Source: Planococcus maitriensis (GTDB lineage: Bacteria; Bacillota; Bacilli; Bacillales_A; Planococcaceae). From it: a DNA stretch of 64,000 nucleotides. Under the pieces are notes generated by a model. It was not told the origin of the DNA, searched no databases, and saw nothing but the letters and a program-made list of their open reading frames with translations. The translations under genes were made by a program, and so were the position numbers. This document shows positions 32,415 through 41,788 of the stretch, piece by piece. Each line of letters begins with the position of its first letter. The first letter of the stretch is position 1. The DNA lies in contig NZ_QLZQ01000003.1 in the NCBI RefSeq assembly GCF_003289925.1, positions 286,189 to 350,188 of the forward strand, given 5' to 3'.

Positions 32415-33536
32415 ATGAAATCGATTATCATCATCGGCTCCGGTATCGTCGGGGCAAGCGCGGCGTATTACGCAGCGAAAGCAGGAAATAGCGTCACATT
32501 GATCGACCGTGCGGACCGCGGCCAGGCGACAGGCGCGGCGGCAGGCATCGTCTGCCCGTGGATCTCCCAAAGGCGCAACCAGGCCTGGTACCGTCTCGCT
32601 TCGAATGGCGCCGCCTATTATCCCGTGCTGATCCAGGAACTCGAAGCGCTCGGGGAGAAAGAGACCGGCTATAAACAAGTGGGCATCGTCAGCATCCACG
32701 AAGAATCGAAACTCGATAAGATGGAACAAAAAGCGCGCGAACGCCAAGCGGGTTCTCCCGAGATGGGCGAACTCGAACGATTGACGCCGGAACAAACGAA
32801 GGACAGATTCCCATATGCGGGCGATCGCTACGGTTCCTTGTATGTGAGCGGGGCGGCGCGTGTCGACGGCAGCGCCATCCGTGATGCACTGATCCGTTCC
32901 GCCAAGCGATTAGGCGCCAAGTTCATCCAAGGTGACGCCAAGCTGCTGATCGAAGCAGGGCAGGCGACAGGCGTGGAAGTAAACGGGGAGAGCTTGGCTG
33001 CAGACCGGATCATCTCTGCCGGTGGCGCGTGGGCAGCGGAGCTGTTCAAACCGCTCGGGCTTCACTTGAAAGTCGTTCCGCAAAAAGCGCAGATTTTGCA
33101 TTTGCAATCTGACGACATGAGAACAGGCGACTGGCCGGTTGCGATGGTGCCGTTCGGGCAATACATCGTGCCGTTTGAGGACGGGCGCATCGTTGCCGGT
33201 GCGACACACGAGAACAACGCCGGCTTCGACGACAAACTGACTGCCGGCGGCATTTATCACATCCTGGAGAAGACATTGGACGTTGCGCCGGGGCTTGCCG
33301 CAGCCGAATTCACGGGAGCGGCCACCGGGTTCCGCCCGGCGACACTGAGCGCCTTGCCGTTCATCGGGCAAGTACCGGGGCAGGAGAAGCTGTTTGCCGC
33401 CAACGCACTCGGCGCGTCAGGGCTGACGGCTGGCCCGTATCTCGGCATGCAGCTAGCGAAACTTGCCACTGGCGAAACAACCGACCTCGACATCAGCCTG
33501 TACGATATCGAAGAAGCCTTCGAAGGGGCGGAATAA
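32415..33536 (+). CDS. FAD-dependent amine oxidase, ThiO/DAO-like
   Basis: A 373-residue flavoprotein of the D-amino-acid oxidase superfamily. The dinucleotide fold is 'IIIIGSGIVGASAAYYAAKA' and FAD-contacting segments are 'GAAAGIVCPW' and, near the end, 'TGFRPATLSALPFIGQVPG'. Glycine oxidase ThiO supplies the thiazole of thiamine, but no thi gene lies nearby, so a D-amino-acid or sarcosine-type dehydrogenase role is as likely. The ATG at 32415 has AAGGTG upstream; a GTG at 32406 is possible. Confidence 0.85.
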   Translation: MKSIIIIGSGIVGASAAYYAAKAGNSVTLIDRADRGQATGAAAGIVCPWISQRRNQAWYRLASNGAAYYPVLIQELEALGEKETGYKQVGIVSIHEESKLDKMEQKARERQAGSPEMGELERLTPEQTKDRFPYAGDRYGSLYVSGAARVDGSAIRDALIRSAKRLGAKFIQGDAKLLIEAGQATGVEVNGESLAADRIISAGGAWAAELFKPLGLHLKVVPQKAQILHLQSDDMRTGDWPVAMVPFGQYIVPFEDGRIVAGATHENNAGFDDKLTAGGIYHILEKTLDVAPGLAAAEFTGAATGFRPATLSALPFIGQVPGQEKLFAANALGASGLTAGPYLGMQLAKLATGETTDLDISLYDIEEAFEGAE

Positions 33537-33537
33537 C

Positions 33538-33573
33538 AAAACGGCAGGAGACACATGTCTCCTGCCGTTTTTT
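33538..33573. terminator. bidirectional terminator
   Basis: AAAACGGCAGGAGAC-ACAT-GTCTCCTGCCGTTTT-type hairpin between convergent genes. Confidence 0.9.
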
Positions 33574-33588
33574 CATGGCATTTTGATT

Positions 33589-34818
33589 TTAACCGGCCTG
33601 GCCGGAAATCTTCCGGTAGGTTTCCAGGATGAAGCGCTTATATGGGAGATCCGGCATCGGTTCGATCAACTCTTTCGCTTTTTGTGCATAAACTTTTGCC
33701 TGTTCGTGATCGCCCAGTTGTTCATAGATCAGCGCCATATAGGCTTCTTTTTCATAATGCATCGACAGGTCGTACGGATGGTGGATAAAGAGGTTCATGC
33801 GATGCTGCTTGAAGCACTCAAGCGCTTCCTCGATCCGCCCCATGCCGAAGAGTGCCTTGCCTTTTTCCAAGAAATAAAAATCCTCTTCGTCCAGCAAGGT
33901 ACGTGTTTCTTCAAGCAGCCTGTCCGCTTTTTCATATTCGTGTGTGAACGAATTGAAAAATTGGATTTCGATGGCGTTGGCATAAGCGGCGATTTCCGGG
34001 TCTTCCGAAAAATCCGCGAAAAGCTTTAGTTTGCCGATGAAATAATCTTTCCGCTCCAAATCCCCATCGAGCAAGGCTTCAAAGCCGGCCAGCCGGTACA
34101 GCGCATTGATCTGGTAGAAGATTTGATGCTCTTTGGAATAGGCAATCGCCTCTTCCATCAAGCGGCGGGCATTTTCCTTGTCGCCAGTCGCGGAATATAG
34201 GATCGATTCGTAATAGTCGAAGTCCAGTTTCTTCAGCGGATCGAGGCTGCCCGATTGCTCTTCGATAAACTTGCGCGATTCCTGCAACGATGCCAAAGCT
34301 TCCGTATATTGGTGCTCCGTGAATTTCATCAACGCACGGAACATGTGGAGGTCGGCGACGGAATTGATCAAATGCAATTGCTCATAAATTGCTTCCGCAC
34401 GGTCGAACGCGTCTTTCCAGTCATGGCGTTTTGTGTGATAGCAGCAGCGGCTGTAAATTTCGAGCAACCGTGCCGATTCATAGCGGAACGGCAGCTTGTC
34501 CACATAAGGATGGATCCGCTCTGCAATTTCCGCATAGGCTGCGAGCATCTGCTCATCCGTCCCTGAGACTTTCCGCCGCTTTTCTTCGATTTCATCGAGC
34601 AATGCGCGAAGCTCGGCCGTCGGCATTTCCTGAAGCAATTCCGTGCGGTCGATCCCGAGGCGTTCCGCGATATAGGAAAGGCTTTCCATCGATGGATTTG
34701 CCTTATTGTTTTCGATCAAACTGAGCATGCCTTTCGTCAGCTCATCCCCGGCAAGGGCCTGTAAGGTCAGGCCTTGCTGTTTTCGTATTTGTTTAATCCG
34801 TTCCCCCAAAGTTGCCAT
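33589..34818 (-). CDS. XRE-family regulator with TPR-like sensor domain
   Basis: A 409-residue regulator. Residues 1-60 are an XRE helix-turn-helix ('LGERIKQIRKQQGLTLQALA', 'LTKGMLSLIENNKANPSMES'). The rest is helical with tetratricopeptide-like repeats (for example 'MFRALMKFTEHQYTEALASL', 'EKGKALFGMGRIEEALECFK', 'YMALIYEQLGDHEQAKVYAQ'). This layout is shared with the RRNPP peptide-responsive regulators (PlcR, NprR, Rap), but no adjacent signal-peptide gene was found. It is divergent from an MFS pump whose promoter has two near-identical palindromes. AGGTGGGTTC precedes the ATG. Confidence 0.88.
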   Translation of the reverse strand: MATLGERIKQIRKQQGLTLQALAGDELTKGMLSLIENNKANPSMESLSYIAERLGIDRTELLQEMPTAELRALLDEIEEKRRKVSGTDEQMLAAYAEIAERIHPYVDKLPFRYESARLLEIYSRCCYHTKRHDWKDAFDRAEAIYEQLHLINSVADLHMFRALMKFTEHQYTEALASLQESRKFIEEQSGSLDPLKKLDFDYYESILYSATGDKENARRLMEEAIAYSKEHQIFYQINALYRLAGFEALLDGDLERKDYFIGKLKLFADFSEDPEIAAYANAIEIQFFNSFTHEYEKADRLLEETRTLLDEEDFYFLEKGKALFGMGRIEEALECFKQHRMNLFIHHPYDLSMHYEKEAYMALIYEQLGDHEQAKVYAQKAKELIEPMPDLPYKRFILETYRKISGQAG

Positions 34819-34949
34819 GAACCCACCTGCTTTTTTCATATATTAGTAACGCCATGCTTTCATGCATCCGCCAATTCCTTTAGAAATGCGATTTTCACTT
34901 TCATTGTAAACCAGCCGGATGCTGCGTGCCGGAATTGATTTAAAAATAT

Positions 34950-34968
34950 AGTTTAATTATATTAAACT
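34950..34968. promoter_or_regulatory. palindromic operator 1 upstream of the MFS pump gene
   Basis: AGTTTAAT-TAT-ATTAAACT, a perfect 8-3-8 palindrome, just upstream of the -35 at 34974. Confidence 0.7.
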
Positions 34969-34973
34969 TTTTC

Positions 34974-35002
34974 TTGCGATGCGAATAAAATGATGATATA
35001 TT
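34974..35002 (+). promoter_or_regulatory. sigma-A promoter of the MFS pump gene
   Basis: TTGCGA (34974-34979), 17 nt, TATATT (34997-35002). Confidence 0.65.
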
Positions 35003-35004
35003 TT

Positions 35005-35021
35005 GTTTAATTAAATTAAAC
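35005..35021. promoter_or_regulatory. palindromic operator 2 upstream of the MFS pump gene
   Basis: GTTTAAT-TAA-ATTAAAC, a 7-3-7 palindrome two bases past the -10 element. Its centre is 54 nt from that of operator 1. Confidence 0.7.
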
Positions 35022-35044
35022 TTATTGAAAAGGGAGCGAACAAC

Positions 35045-36334
35045 ATGAACGAAGCGGGTAAAATCAAACAGGCTACGTACCATCTGTACACCTTCACCAT
35101 CAGCAAATTGATTTCCACATTCGGCAGTTCGGTTTACGCATTCGGCATCAGCCTCTACGTCCTGGCCTTGACCGGTTCCGCCGCCAGTTTCGCCATCAAC
35201 TTGATCTGCAGCATCCTGCCACGGACTTTGTTTGCGCCATTTGCCGGTTATGTAGCGGACAATTACCCGAAAAAAGCGGTCGTGCTCTTATCACAATCGG
35301 CGAGCATGCTGTCGGTGGGCGGGCTATTGCTCTACAGCATGTCGAACGGCTTGTCGCTGGCAGCGATCTACACAGCGACCGCGTTGATTTCCGTCAGTTC
35401 CATGTTCACAAGCGTCGCCTTTTCGTCTTCCATTGCCAACTTGATCGACCCCGACCGTATCCAAAAAGCGATGGGCTATAACCAGTCAGCACTCGCCATC
35501 GCGACAATCGGCGGGCCGGTCATCGGGGGGATGCTATTCGGCTTCGTATCGATGAATGTCTTCCTGCTCATCCAGGTGACAGCCTATGCCCTCGCAGCCG
35601 CTCTCGAAGCGACGATGAACTTCCGGCTCTATACGAGACGCATTGAAACGGAAACTCCGGAAGACAAGCAAGGTGTCTGGCAGGGCATGAAAGAAGGGGC
35701 TGCCTACTTGCGGAAAAACCGCGTCATCACCGTGATCGTCACGACGGCAGTCGGCTTGAACTTCTTCTTCTCCGCTTTGATGATCGGCTTGCCGTTCATC
35801 GCGGTCCAGCAATTGCAAGTGCAAGCGACGCATTTCGGCTTTATCGAAGCGATGATTGCGCTTGGCATGCTGCTGGCATCGATTTATTTCTCGGTGCGAA
35901 AAGAAGTCAAATTCCCGCTGCAATTTTCCAAGCGTGCCATCATCGCCATGTCACTGCTCCTTGCGGCTGTATCCCTGCCACTTGTCGCCGGCTTGTCCTA
36001 TTGGGGCAATGTCATCTACCTGCTCGTGTTGATGCTGGCGTTCGGCATCTCCAATGTCTTCGTCAATACACCGATCGGGGTCATGATGCAAAAAGATGTC
36101 GACGAAGAATACCGCGGGCGCGTCTTCGGCATCCTGGAATCGATGGCGATGGCCATGATGCCACTCGGCTATTTGCTGTTCGGCTTGCTCTACGACCTGG
36201 TGCCTGCACAATACGTCTTGTGGGCTTGCAGCCTGTGCCTGTTGATCTTGACGGCTTACAGCATGCGCCCCGCCATCATCCGGGAAGCCTATCCGGAACT
36301 TGCGGAAAAGCCGATGCATAAAGTTTTGTCCTGA
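35045..36334 (+). CDS. MFS transporter, macrolide-efflux (MefA/MFS_3) type
   Basis: A 429-residue twelve-helix major facilitator of the MFS_3 group, which includes macrolide and enterobactin exporters. Indicative segments are 'STFGSSVYAFGISLYVLALT', 'LFAPFAGYVADNYPKKAVVL' (loop 2-3 signature) and 'EYRGRVFGILESMAMAMMPL' (typical of this group). The export substrate is unknown. GGGAGCGAACAAC precedes the ATG. Control by the divergent XRE-TPR protein through the two palindromes is a reasonable inference. Confidence 0.88.
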   Translation: MNEAGKIKQATYHLYTFTISKLISTFGSSVYAFGISLYVLALTGSAASFAINLICSILPRTLFAPFAGYVADNYPKKAVVLLSQSASMLSVGGLLLYSMSNGLSLAAIYTATALISVSSMFTSVAFSSSIANLIDPDRIQKAMGYNQSALAIATIGGPVIGGMLFGFVSMNVFLLIQVTAYALAAALEATMNFRLYTRRIETETPEDKQGVWQGMKEGAAYLRKNRVITVIVTTAVGLNFFFSALMIGLPFIAVQQLQVQATHFGFIEAMIALGMLLASIYFSVRKEVKFPLQFSKRAIIAMSLLLAAVSLPLVAGLSYWGNVIYLLVLMLAFGISNVFVNTPIGVMMQKDVDEEYRGRVFGILESMAMAMMPLGYLLFGLLYDLVPAQYVLWACSLCLLILTAYSMRPAIIREAYPELAEKPMHKVLS

Positions 36335-36340
36335 ATCAAT

Positions 36341-36375
36341 AAAGCCGCCTTATTTCCATAGGGCGGCTTTTTTTT
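36341..36375 (+). terminator. terminator after the MFS pump gene
   Basis: AAAGCCGCCT and GGGCGGCTTT pair over TATTTCCATA-type loop, then eight T. Confidence 0.85.
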
Positions 36376-36393
36376 GCCTCCAGGCAGTTCCAT

Positions 36394-36419
36394 GTTTTAG
36401 GAGAACGTGGAAGGGGAAA
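36394..36419 (+). promoter_or_regulatory. sigma-B promoter of the GSP39-type gene
   Basis: GTTTTA (36394-36399), 14 nt, GGGAAA (36414-36419). Homologous genes of B. subtilis are members of the sigma-B regulon. Confidence 0.75.
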
Positions 36420-36460
36420 AGCGAAGGAGACAAAACACTCGAGAAAGGTGGAGGTGTACG

Positions 36461-37315
36461 ATGAAAGACAAAGTGGAAAAAGTCCCGGCACAGCATCAAG
36501 ACCGCCAGCCCGGCTTCGAAACGGAAATGGAACCGCGCCCGGATTTCCAGGGAAATCTGGCGGGTGCCTCGCAGCGCTTGCCTGGCAAGGCTGCTCTCAT
36601 AACCGGAGGCGATAGCGGGATCGGCCGAGCCATCGCCGTCGCTTTTGCAAAAGAAGGGGCAGACGTAGCGATTTCCTATTTGGATGAACACGAAGATGCC
36701 AAGGAAACGAAGCAGCTCGTCGAAAAAGAGGGGCGCAAATGCTTGCTCATCGATGGGGACATCGGCGATGAAGCGTTTTGCAAACAAGTCATTTCGCAAG
36801 TGATCGAGGAGTTCGGGAAACTTGATGTGCTGGTCAATAATGCCGCAGAGCAACATGTACAGGAATCGCTAAAGGACATCACGGCGGAGCAACTGGAGAA
36901 AACATTCCGTACCAATGTCTTCAGCATGTTCCACCTGACAAAAGCCGCACTGGATCATTTGAAGCCCGGCGCTTCGATCATCAATACCACATCGATCACC
37001 GCATTCCGCGGCGAGCCAAGCTTAATTGATTATTCTTCCACGAAAGGCGCGATTCTGGCGTTCACCCGCGCCTTGTCCGGATCGCTCGCAAAAGAAGGTA
37101 TCCGGGTCAACGGCGTCGCACCCGGCCCAATCTGGACACCGCTCATTCCGGCTTCCTTCCCGGCGGAAGAGGTCGAGGGATTCGGAAGCGGCACACCGCT
37201 CGGGCGGCCGGGACAGCCCGATGAACTGGCCCCAGGATATGTCTACTTGGCTTCAGACGATTCATCTTACGTGACAGGCCAAGTGCTTCACATAAATGGA
37301 GGCACGCCATATTAA
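36461..37315 (+). CDS. short-chain dehydrogenase, general stress protein 39 type
   Basis: A 284-residue SDR enzyme of the YdaD (GSP39)/YhxC/YhxD group, marked by a 40-residue N-terminal extension ('QPGFETEMEPRPDFQGNL') ahead of the Rossmann fold. Cofactor and catalytic motifs are 'ALITGGDSGIGRAIAVA', 'LVNNAAEQ' and 'YSSTKGAILAFTRALSGSLA' with the Tyr-x3-Lys pair. The substrate is unknown; an NADP-dependent alcohol or aldehyde reaction is likely. GGTGGAGGTGTACG precedes the ATG. A sigma-B-type promoter sits about 40 nt upstream. Confidence 0.93.
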   Translation: MKDKVEKVPAQHQDRQPGFETEMEPRPDFQGNLAGASQRLPGKAALITGGDSGIGRAIAVAFAKEGADVAISYLDEHEDAKETKQLVEKEGRKCLLIDGDIGDEAFCKQVISQVIEEFGKLDVLVNNAAEQHVQESLKDITAEQLEKTFRTNVFSMFHLTKAALDHLKPGASIINTTSITAFRGEPSLIDYSSTKGAILAFTRALSGSLAKEGIRVNGVAPGPIWTPLIPASFPAEEVEGFGSGTPLGRPGQPDELAPGYVYLASDDSSYVTGQVLHINGGTPY

Positions 37316-37323
37316 GTATTTTT

Positions 37324-37361
37324 AGGCATTCGATCAGCCGAACTGATCGAATGCCTTTTTT
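37324..37361 (+). terminator. terminator after the GSP39-type gene
   Basis: AGGCATTCGATCAG and CTGATCGAATGCCT pair over CCGAA, then six T. Confidence 0.9.
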
Positions 37362-37393
37362 ATCCATAAAAAAAATAATTTACAGGAGGAGAG

Positions 37394-37720
37394 GTGCGTG
37401 ACATATCTGAGCAATTGAGAACACCATTGAAGAAACCGATCTGGACATTGGCCTTATTGAATTTAACGGATGGTTTTTTAACTTATTGGGGGCTGTTGGC
37501 AGGGGCGATCGAAGAGGCGAATCCGCTACTCAGTGGGTTGCCGCCGCTTGCGATCTTTATGCTTAAGCTGCTGTTATCCGCTTGCCTTGCCGCGTTCCTC
37601 TTCACTCCGCTCGTGCGGCTTGAATCCCGGGTCTGGCATTATTTTCTTTTGGCAGCCAATTTCGTATATGTCGGCATATTATCGCTGCATATTATCTGGA
37701 TCGTTTTATTGTATCTATAA
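37394..37720 (+). CDS. DUF5658 family membrane protein
   Basis: A 108-residue protein with three hydrophobic helices. The pattern 'ALLNLTDGFLTYWGLLAGAI' followed by 'EEANPLL' is typical of DUF5658 proteins (Asp in helix 1 and 'NPL' motif), whose function is unknown. It starts at GTG 37394 behind AGGAGGAGAG. A bidirectional terminator overlaps its end. Confidence 0.82.
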   Translation: MRDISEQLRTPLKKPIWTLALLNLTDGFLTYWGLLAGAIEEANPLLSGLPPLAIFMLKLLLSACLAAFLFTPLVRLESRVWHYFLLAANFVYVGILSLHIIWIVLLYL

Positions 37721-37756
37721 AAAAATCCCCGGACAGCTGGGCTGTCTGGGGATTTT
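37720..37756. terminator. bidirectional terminator
   Basis: AAATCCCCGGACAGC-TGG-GCTGTCTGGGGATTT-type stem between convergent genes. Confidence 0.9.
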
Positions 37757-38944
37757 CTATGCCGGGGTCTGGCCGGCTTCTGATTCCGTATAGCGCAATG
37801 ATTTTTTCGAAGCTTTGAAAAGGACAATCAGCGCAATGCTGAAGATGGCAAGCGCGCCGGAAAGGTAATAGATCGCGCCCGATTGCATCGTCAATAGCCA
37901 AGTGAAAAACAAGGGCCCGATGATGCGCCCGAGATTATCCATCGAATAGGTCATGCCCGCCGCTGTCCCGTATTTGCCGCCAGCTTCTTTGGAAGTGAGC
38001 GAGACGAGTACGGTGCGCGCGAGGGCATTGCCGGCAGTGAAGATGCTGAGTGCGACGCCCGCAAACACCAGGCTGGTCGTAAACGGCAACAGCACCAAGC
38101 CTAGAGCGGTGACGATCTGTGCGCCGATGATCCACTGCGTCTCCGTGCCGTTTTTCACGCGCCGGACAACACCGCCTTGGATGGCAGCATCCACAAAGCC
38201 TGATGCCATGAACAAATACCCAAGCTGGAGCGGGGTAATCTGGATTTGGTCAATCTGGAACAATTGGAACGTCGACTCCAATCCTGCGAGCAGGAAAGTC
38301 ACCATGAAAGAGAACAGGAATAAATAACGGATGCGGTATTGCCAAAGTGTGCTGGCGCCTTTTGGCACTAGCTTGCGCTTGACTGCTTCGCCCCTGCGGA
38401 CCGGTTCTTTCAAGACGATGCTGGCATAGGCCATCAATAACAGGACAAGGACAGCTGAAGCGGTGAACGGCAAGGACAGGGAGACTGCCCCGAGCAAGCC
38501 GCCGATCGCCGGGCCAAAAATGAAGCCAAGACCGATCGACATACCGAGAAGGCCCATGTATTTATTGCGCTCTTCATCTGTGGTGATGTCCGCGACATAT
38601 CCCGTGATGGCTGTATAAAGTGCGCCCGAGAACAGGCCGCCGATAATGCGCGACATATACAGCAAGACGAGGTTATCGAGAAACAGCGAGAACAGGAAAA
38701 AGCTGAGCGCGAATCCGGCAAGCCCGACCAAAATCAGTTTCTTGCGGCCGGTACGGTCGGATAATTTGCCCCATAACGGTGCGGTGAAGAAGGAAGACAG
38801 TGCGTATATCGTGATCAATCCCCCGACATGGATGTCCGCGTATCCTTGCTGGACGACCACTTCAGGGAGTATCGGGATGATCAAGCCGAAGCCGAGATAG
38901 ACGAAAAACTGGACGGACATGAGCAATAGAATGGTTTTCTTCAT
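37757..38944 (-). CDS. MFS multidrug/tetracycline-type transporter
   Basis: A 395-residue DHA1-type efflux pump. It has the loop 2-3 motif 'GKLSDRTGRKKLILVG', the antiporter motif in helix 5 ('GLGFIFGPAIGGLLG') and the start 'LLLMSVQFFVYLGFGLIIPI' seen in NorA/Bmr/TetA relatives. The drugs handled cannot be predicted. AGGAATTCCTTT precedes the ATG at 38942-38944. Confidence 0.88.
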   Translation of the reverse strand: MKKTILLLMSVQFFVYLGFGLIIPILPEVVVQQGYADIHVGGLITIYALSSFFTAPLWGKLSDRTGRKKLILVGLAGFALSFFLFSLFLDNLVLLYMSRIIGGLFSGALYTAITGYVADITTDEERNKYMGLLGMSIGLGFIFGPAIGGLLGAVSLSLPFTASAVLVLLLMAYASIVLKEPVRRGEAVKRKLVPKGASTLWQYRIRYLFLFSFMVTFLLAGLESTFQLFQIDQIQITPLQLGYLFMASGFVDAAIQGGVVRRVKNGTETQWIIGAQIVTALGLVLLPFTTSLVFAGVALSIFTAGNALARTVLVSLTSKEAGGKYGTAAGMTYSMDNLGRIIGPLFFTWLLTMQSGAIYYLSGALAIFSIALIVLFKASKKSLRYTESEAGQTPA

Positions 38945-39036
38945 AAAGGAATTCCTGCTTTCTGCAAAGACTATTGTTTTCATTTTACTCTTGTTTGCCT
39001 CTTAGAACAACGGCAGCGGCAAAAAGAGGGGCAATG

Positions 39037-39076
39037 AAAAAGCTCCCGCTTGCCTGATGGCAGCCGGGAGCTTTTT
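39037..39076 (-). terminator. terminator after copA
   Basis: AAAAAGCTCCCG and CGGGAGCTTTTT pair; A/T runs on both sides make it bidirectional. Confidence 0.9.
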
Positions 39077-39084
39077 GGAATCCT

Positions 39085-41472
39085 TTATTTATTCAATTTC
39101 ACGCGCTGTAACCGCAATGCGTTCATGACGACGGAAACGGAACTGAACGCCATCGCTGCACCTGCGAGCCAAGGCGCAAGGAACCCGGCAGCGGCAATCG
39201 GGATGCCGACCGAGTTATAGGCGAGCGCCCAGAACAGGTTCTGCTTGATGTTGCGGACGGTCAGGCGGCTCATGCGCACGGCATCCGCGACACGCATCAA
39301 ATCGCCTTGCATCAAGGTGATGTCTGCGGCTTCCATGGCAATCGCAGTGCCGGTGCCCATGGCCATGCCGATGTCGGCAGTCGCAAGCGCCGGCGCATCA
39401 TTCAAGCCGTCGCCTGCCATCGCGACTTTACGGCCCTGTTCTTGCAATTTCGCCACATGTCCCGCTTTTTCAGCAGGCAGGACGCCCGCTACGACCTCAT
39501 CGATACCGACTTGCCTTGCGATGGCGTCAGCAGTGCGCTGCTGGTCACCGGTCAGCATGACGACGCGGAGCCCCATGCGTTTCATTTCTTCGACAGCGGC
39601 TTTCGCGGAGTCTTTGATTGTATCCGCAACGGCGATCAAGCCGGCATATTTTCCGTCGACAGCGATGAACATGGCGGTTTTGCCGTCTTGTTCCAATCGT
39701 TCGGCAGCTTGTTCATCGACCGTCAAGCCTTCGAGCAAGCGGCGGTTGCCGACCCAAACGTCCTGGCCATCTACCTGCGCTTTGATGCCGTGTCCAGGGA
39801 CTGCTTCGAATCCAGTGACCGGAAGGCCGGCGGAACCGAAGTCAGCGATTGCCTGTGCGACGGGGTGCTCGGATTCGCTTTCCGCGCTGGCAACGAGCCG
39901 TTTAAGACGCTCGGCATCGATATCCGGAGCCGGAACGAAGTCGGTGACGACCGGCTTGCCGTTTGTGATGGTACCGGTCTTATCGAGCACGATCGTATCG
40001 ATATGCTTCGTCGTCTCCAGCGATTCCGCTGTTTTGAAGAGTACGCCTTGTTCAGCGGAGCGGCCCGAACCAGCCATGATCGAAGTCGGGGTGGCGAGCC
40101 CGAGCGCACACGGGCAGGCGATGACGAGAACGGCAACCGTGCTGGTCAGCGCCGCTGCGAAATCCCCGGGAGCTGCCAGGAAGTACCAGACGAGGAAGGT
40201 CACGATCGCGATTCCGACAACGATCGGGACGAAAATGCCGGAAATCTGGTCGGCCAGCCGCTGTATTGGCGCTTTCGAGCCCTGAGCCTGTTCGACAACG
40301 CGGATGATGTTCGACAGTACGGTATCTTTGCCGATTTTATCGGCGCGAACTTTTAGGGAACCATTGGCGTTCACGGTCGCGGCGTATACGGCGTCGCCTT
40401 CCGTTTTATCGACCGGCAAGCTTTCGCCTGTCAGCATCGATTCGTCGACCGCGGAACTTCCGGAGATGACGGCCGCATCGACAGGGATGGAAGCCCCCGG
40501 TTTAATCAGCAGGACATCGCCTTCTTTGACGTCTTCAATGGGCGCGCTGATGAATTCCCCGCCGCGTTCAACGAGTGCGTGCTGAGGCTGCAATTTCATC
40601 AGTTTTTTGATGGCATCGGACGAGCGGCCTTTCGCACGGGCTTCAAATACTTTCCCGAGGACGATCAAGGTGATCAATACGGCACTCGTTTCGAAATACA
40701 AGCCCATGTTATGGCCCATCCCCAAGTTGGCGAGGACGAGATAGACGCTGTAGAAATAGGCGGCCGATGTACCGAGCGCGACCAAGACATCCATATTGGC
40801 GCTTTTGTTTTTCAATGCGAAATAGGCGCCTTTATAGAAAGTCGCCCCGACCCAGAACTGTACCGGTGTCGCAAGCGCCCATTGGACGAACGGATTCATC
40901 AGGAAATCCGGGACGTACATCCAGGACGTGAACGTGAAATGGCTGAACATCGTCCATAGGAGCGGGAATGAGAAAGCGGCTGAGATCCAGAACAGGCGGG
41001 TCTTTTTCTTGATTTCCTGTTCCTTGTAATCGGTCGCTTCCTGCTGGTCCTGCTCAAGCACGGCGTCATAGCCGAGCGATTGGATTTTCTGGACAAAAGC
41101 TTCAGGGGTCAAGGTGCCCGGGCTGTAGACGACGTGCCCGCTTTCCATGGCGAGGTTGATGGTCGCGTTTTCGACGCCTTCCATTCGGTTCAGCGCTTTT
41201 TCGATCCGTGCAGAACAGTTCGCGCACGTCATGCCCTGGATCGAGAAATCGACTTCTTCTTGCTGTATGCCATAGCCGAGCTGTTCGACTTTTTGATGCA
41301 AATCCTTCAGATCGGATTGTTCATCATCGAAACTGACCGATGCTTTTTCGGTTGCGAAATTGACTGTTGCGGATGATACGCCGGGCAGCTTCTGCAGGCC
41401 TTTCTCGACCCGGTTTGCGCAAGCCGCGCAAGTCATGCCGGTAATCGGCAGTTCCGTTTGTTTAGTAGCCAT
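39085..41472 (-). CDS. copA: copper-exporting P1B-type ATPase CopA
   Basis: A 795-residue Cu+ export ATPase. Two N-terminal metal-binding domains carry '[15 protein letters not shown]' and '[15 protein letters not shown]'. The membrane Cu site is '[10 protein letters not shown]', the phosphorylated Asp lies in '[14 protein letters not shown]', and the hinge is '[19 protein letters not shown]'; the C-terminal helix holds '[15 protein letters not shown]' with the conserved Met and Ser-Ser. The ATG at 41470-41472 has GGTGGGA upstream. It follows copZ, from which it is separated by a hairpin and its own CsoR-type site. Confidence 0.96.
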   Translation of the reverse strand: MATKQTELPITGMTCAACANRVEKGLQKLPGVSSATVNFATEKASVSFDDEQSDLKDLHQKVEQLGYGIQQEEVDFSIQGMTCANCSARIEKALNRMEGVENATINLAMESGHVVYSPGTLTPEAFVQKIQSLGYDAVLEQDQQEATDYKEQEIKKKTRLFWISAAFSFPLLWTMFSHFTFTSWMYVPDFLMNPFVQWALATPVQFWVGATFYKGAYFALKNKSANMDVLVALGTSAAYFYSVYLVLANLGMGHNMGLYFETSAVLITLIVLGKVFEARAKGRSSDAIKKLMKLQPQHALVERGGEFISAPIEDVKEGDVLLIKPGASIPVDAAVISGSSAVDESMLTGESLPVDKTEGDAVYAATVNANGSLKVRADKIGKDTVLSNIIRVVEQAQGSKAPIQRLADQISGIFVPIVVGIAIVTFLVWYFLAAPGDFAAALTSTVAVLVIACPCALGLATPTSIMAGSGRSAEQGVLFKTAESLETTKHIDTIVLDKTGTITNGKPVVTDFVPAPDIDAERLKRLVASAESESEHPVAQAIADFGSAGLPVTGFEAVPGHGIKAQVDGQDVWVGNRRLLEGLTVDEQAAERLEQDGKTAMFIAVDGKYAGLIAVADTIKDSAKAAVEEMKRMGLRVVMLTGDQQRTADAIARQVGIDEVVAGVLPAEKAGHVAKLQEQGRKVAMAGDGLNDAPALATADIGMAMGTGTAIAMEAADITLMQGDLMRVADAVRMSRLTVRNIKQNLFWALAYNSVGIPIAAAGFLAPWLAGAAMAFSSVSVVMNALRLQRVKLNK

Positions 41473-41488
41473 GTATAATCCCACCTTC

Positions 41489-41505
41489 ATACCTTATAGG
41501 GGTAT
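41489..41505. promoter_or_regulatory. CsoR-type operator between copZ and copA
   Basis: ATACCTTATAGGGGTAT, with the ATACC...GGTAT arms and G-tract known from CsoR sites of copZA promoters. A second copy differing at two positions lies upstream of csoR (42194). Confidence 0.75.
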
Positions 41506-41513
41506 ATAGTTTT

Positions 41514-41545
41514 GAAAAAAATAACTGCGTTTCCGCAGTTATTCG
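41514..41545 (-). terminator. hairpin at the end of copZ
   Basis: AATAACTGCG-GAAA-CGCAGTTATT followed by TTTTTC on the minus strand. The copZ stop codon lies inside the stem. It should reduce read-through from copZ into copA. Confidence 0.8.
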
Positions 41546-41760
41546 CTTAATGCCGCTACATCATAACCTTGGTCCTCGATAGCAGAGGCGATTTGCGCCA
41601 CATCCACGTTTGCGCTGTCATACGTGACATCGACTGCGCCTTGCTCAAGTGAAACATCCACCTTTTCGACACCGGACAATGCACCGACGCTGTCTTCTAC
41701 GGATTTTACACAATGCTGGCAGCTCATGCCGCTTACTTGCAAATGGACTTGTTCTTTCAT
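41539..41760 (-). CDS. copZ: copper chaperone CopZ
   Basis: A 73-residue Atx1-like ferredoxin-fold chaperone that passes Cu+ to CopA. The metal site is 'GMSCQHCVKSVEDSV' (CxxC). The remainder fits the fold ('VDVSLEQGAVDVTYDSANVD'). GGAGGAATTTCCC precedes the ATG. It follows csoR by 28 nt on the same strand. Confidence 0.95.
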   Translation of the reverse strand: MKEQVHLQVSGMSCQHCVKSVEDSVGALSGVEKVDVSLEQGAVDVTYDSANVDVAQIASAIEDQGYDVAALSE

Positions 41761-41788
41761 GGGAAATTCCTCCTTGGTATTTATATTA

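Noticed and set aside
39245..40285. A 346-codon open frame on the plus strand
   Set aside because: It lies wholly inside copA on the opposite strand; the copA frame carries every P-type ATPase motif.
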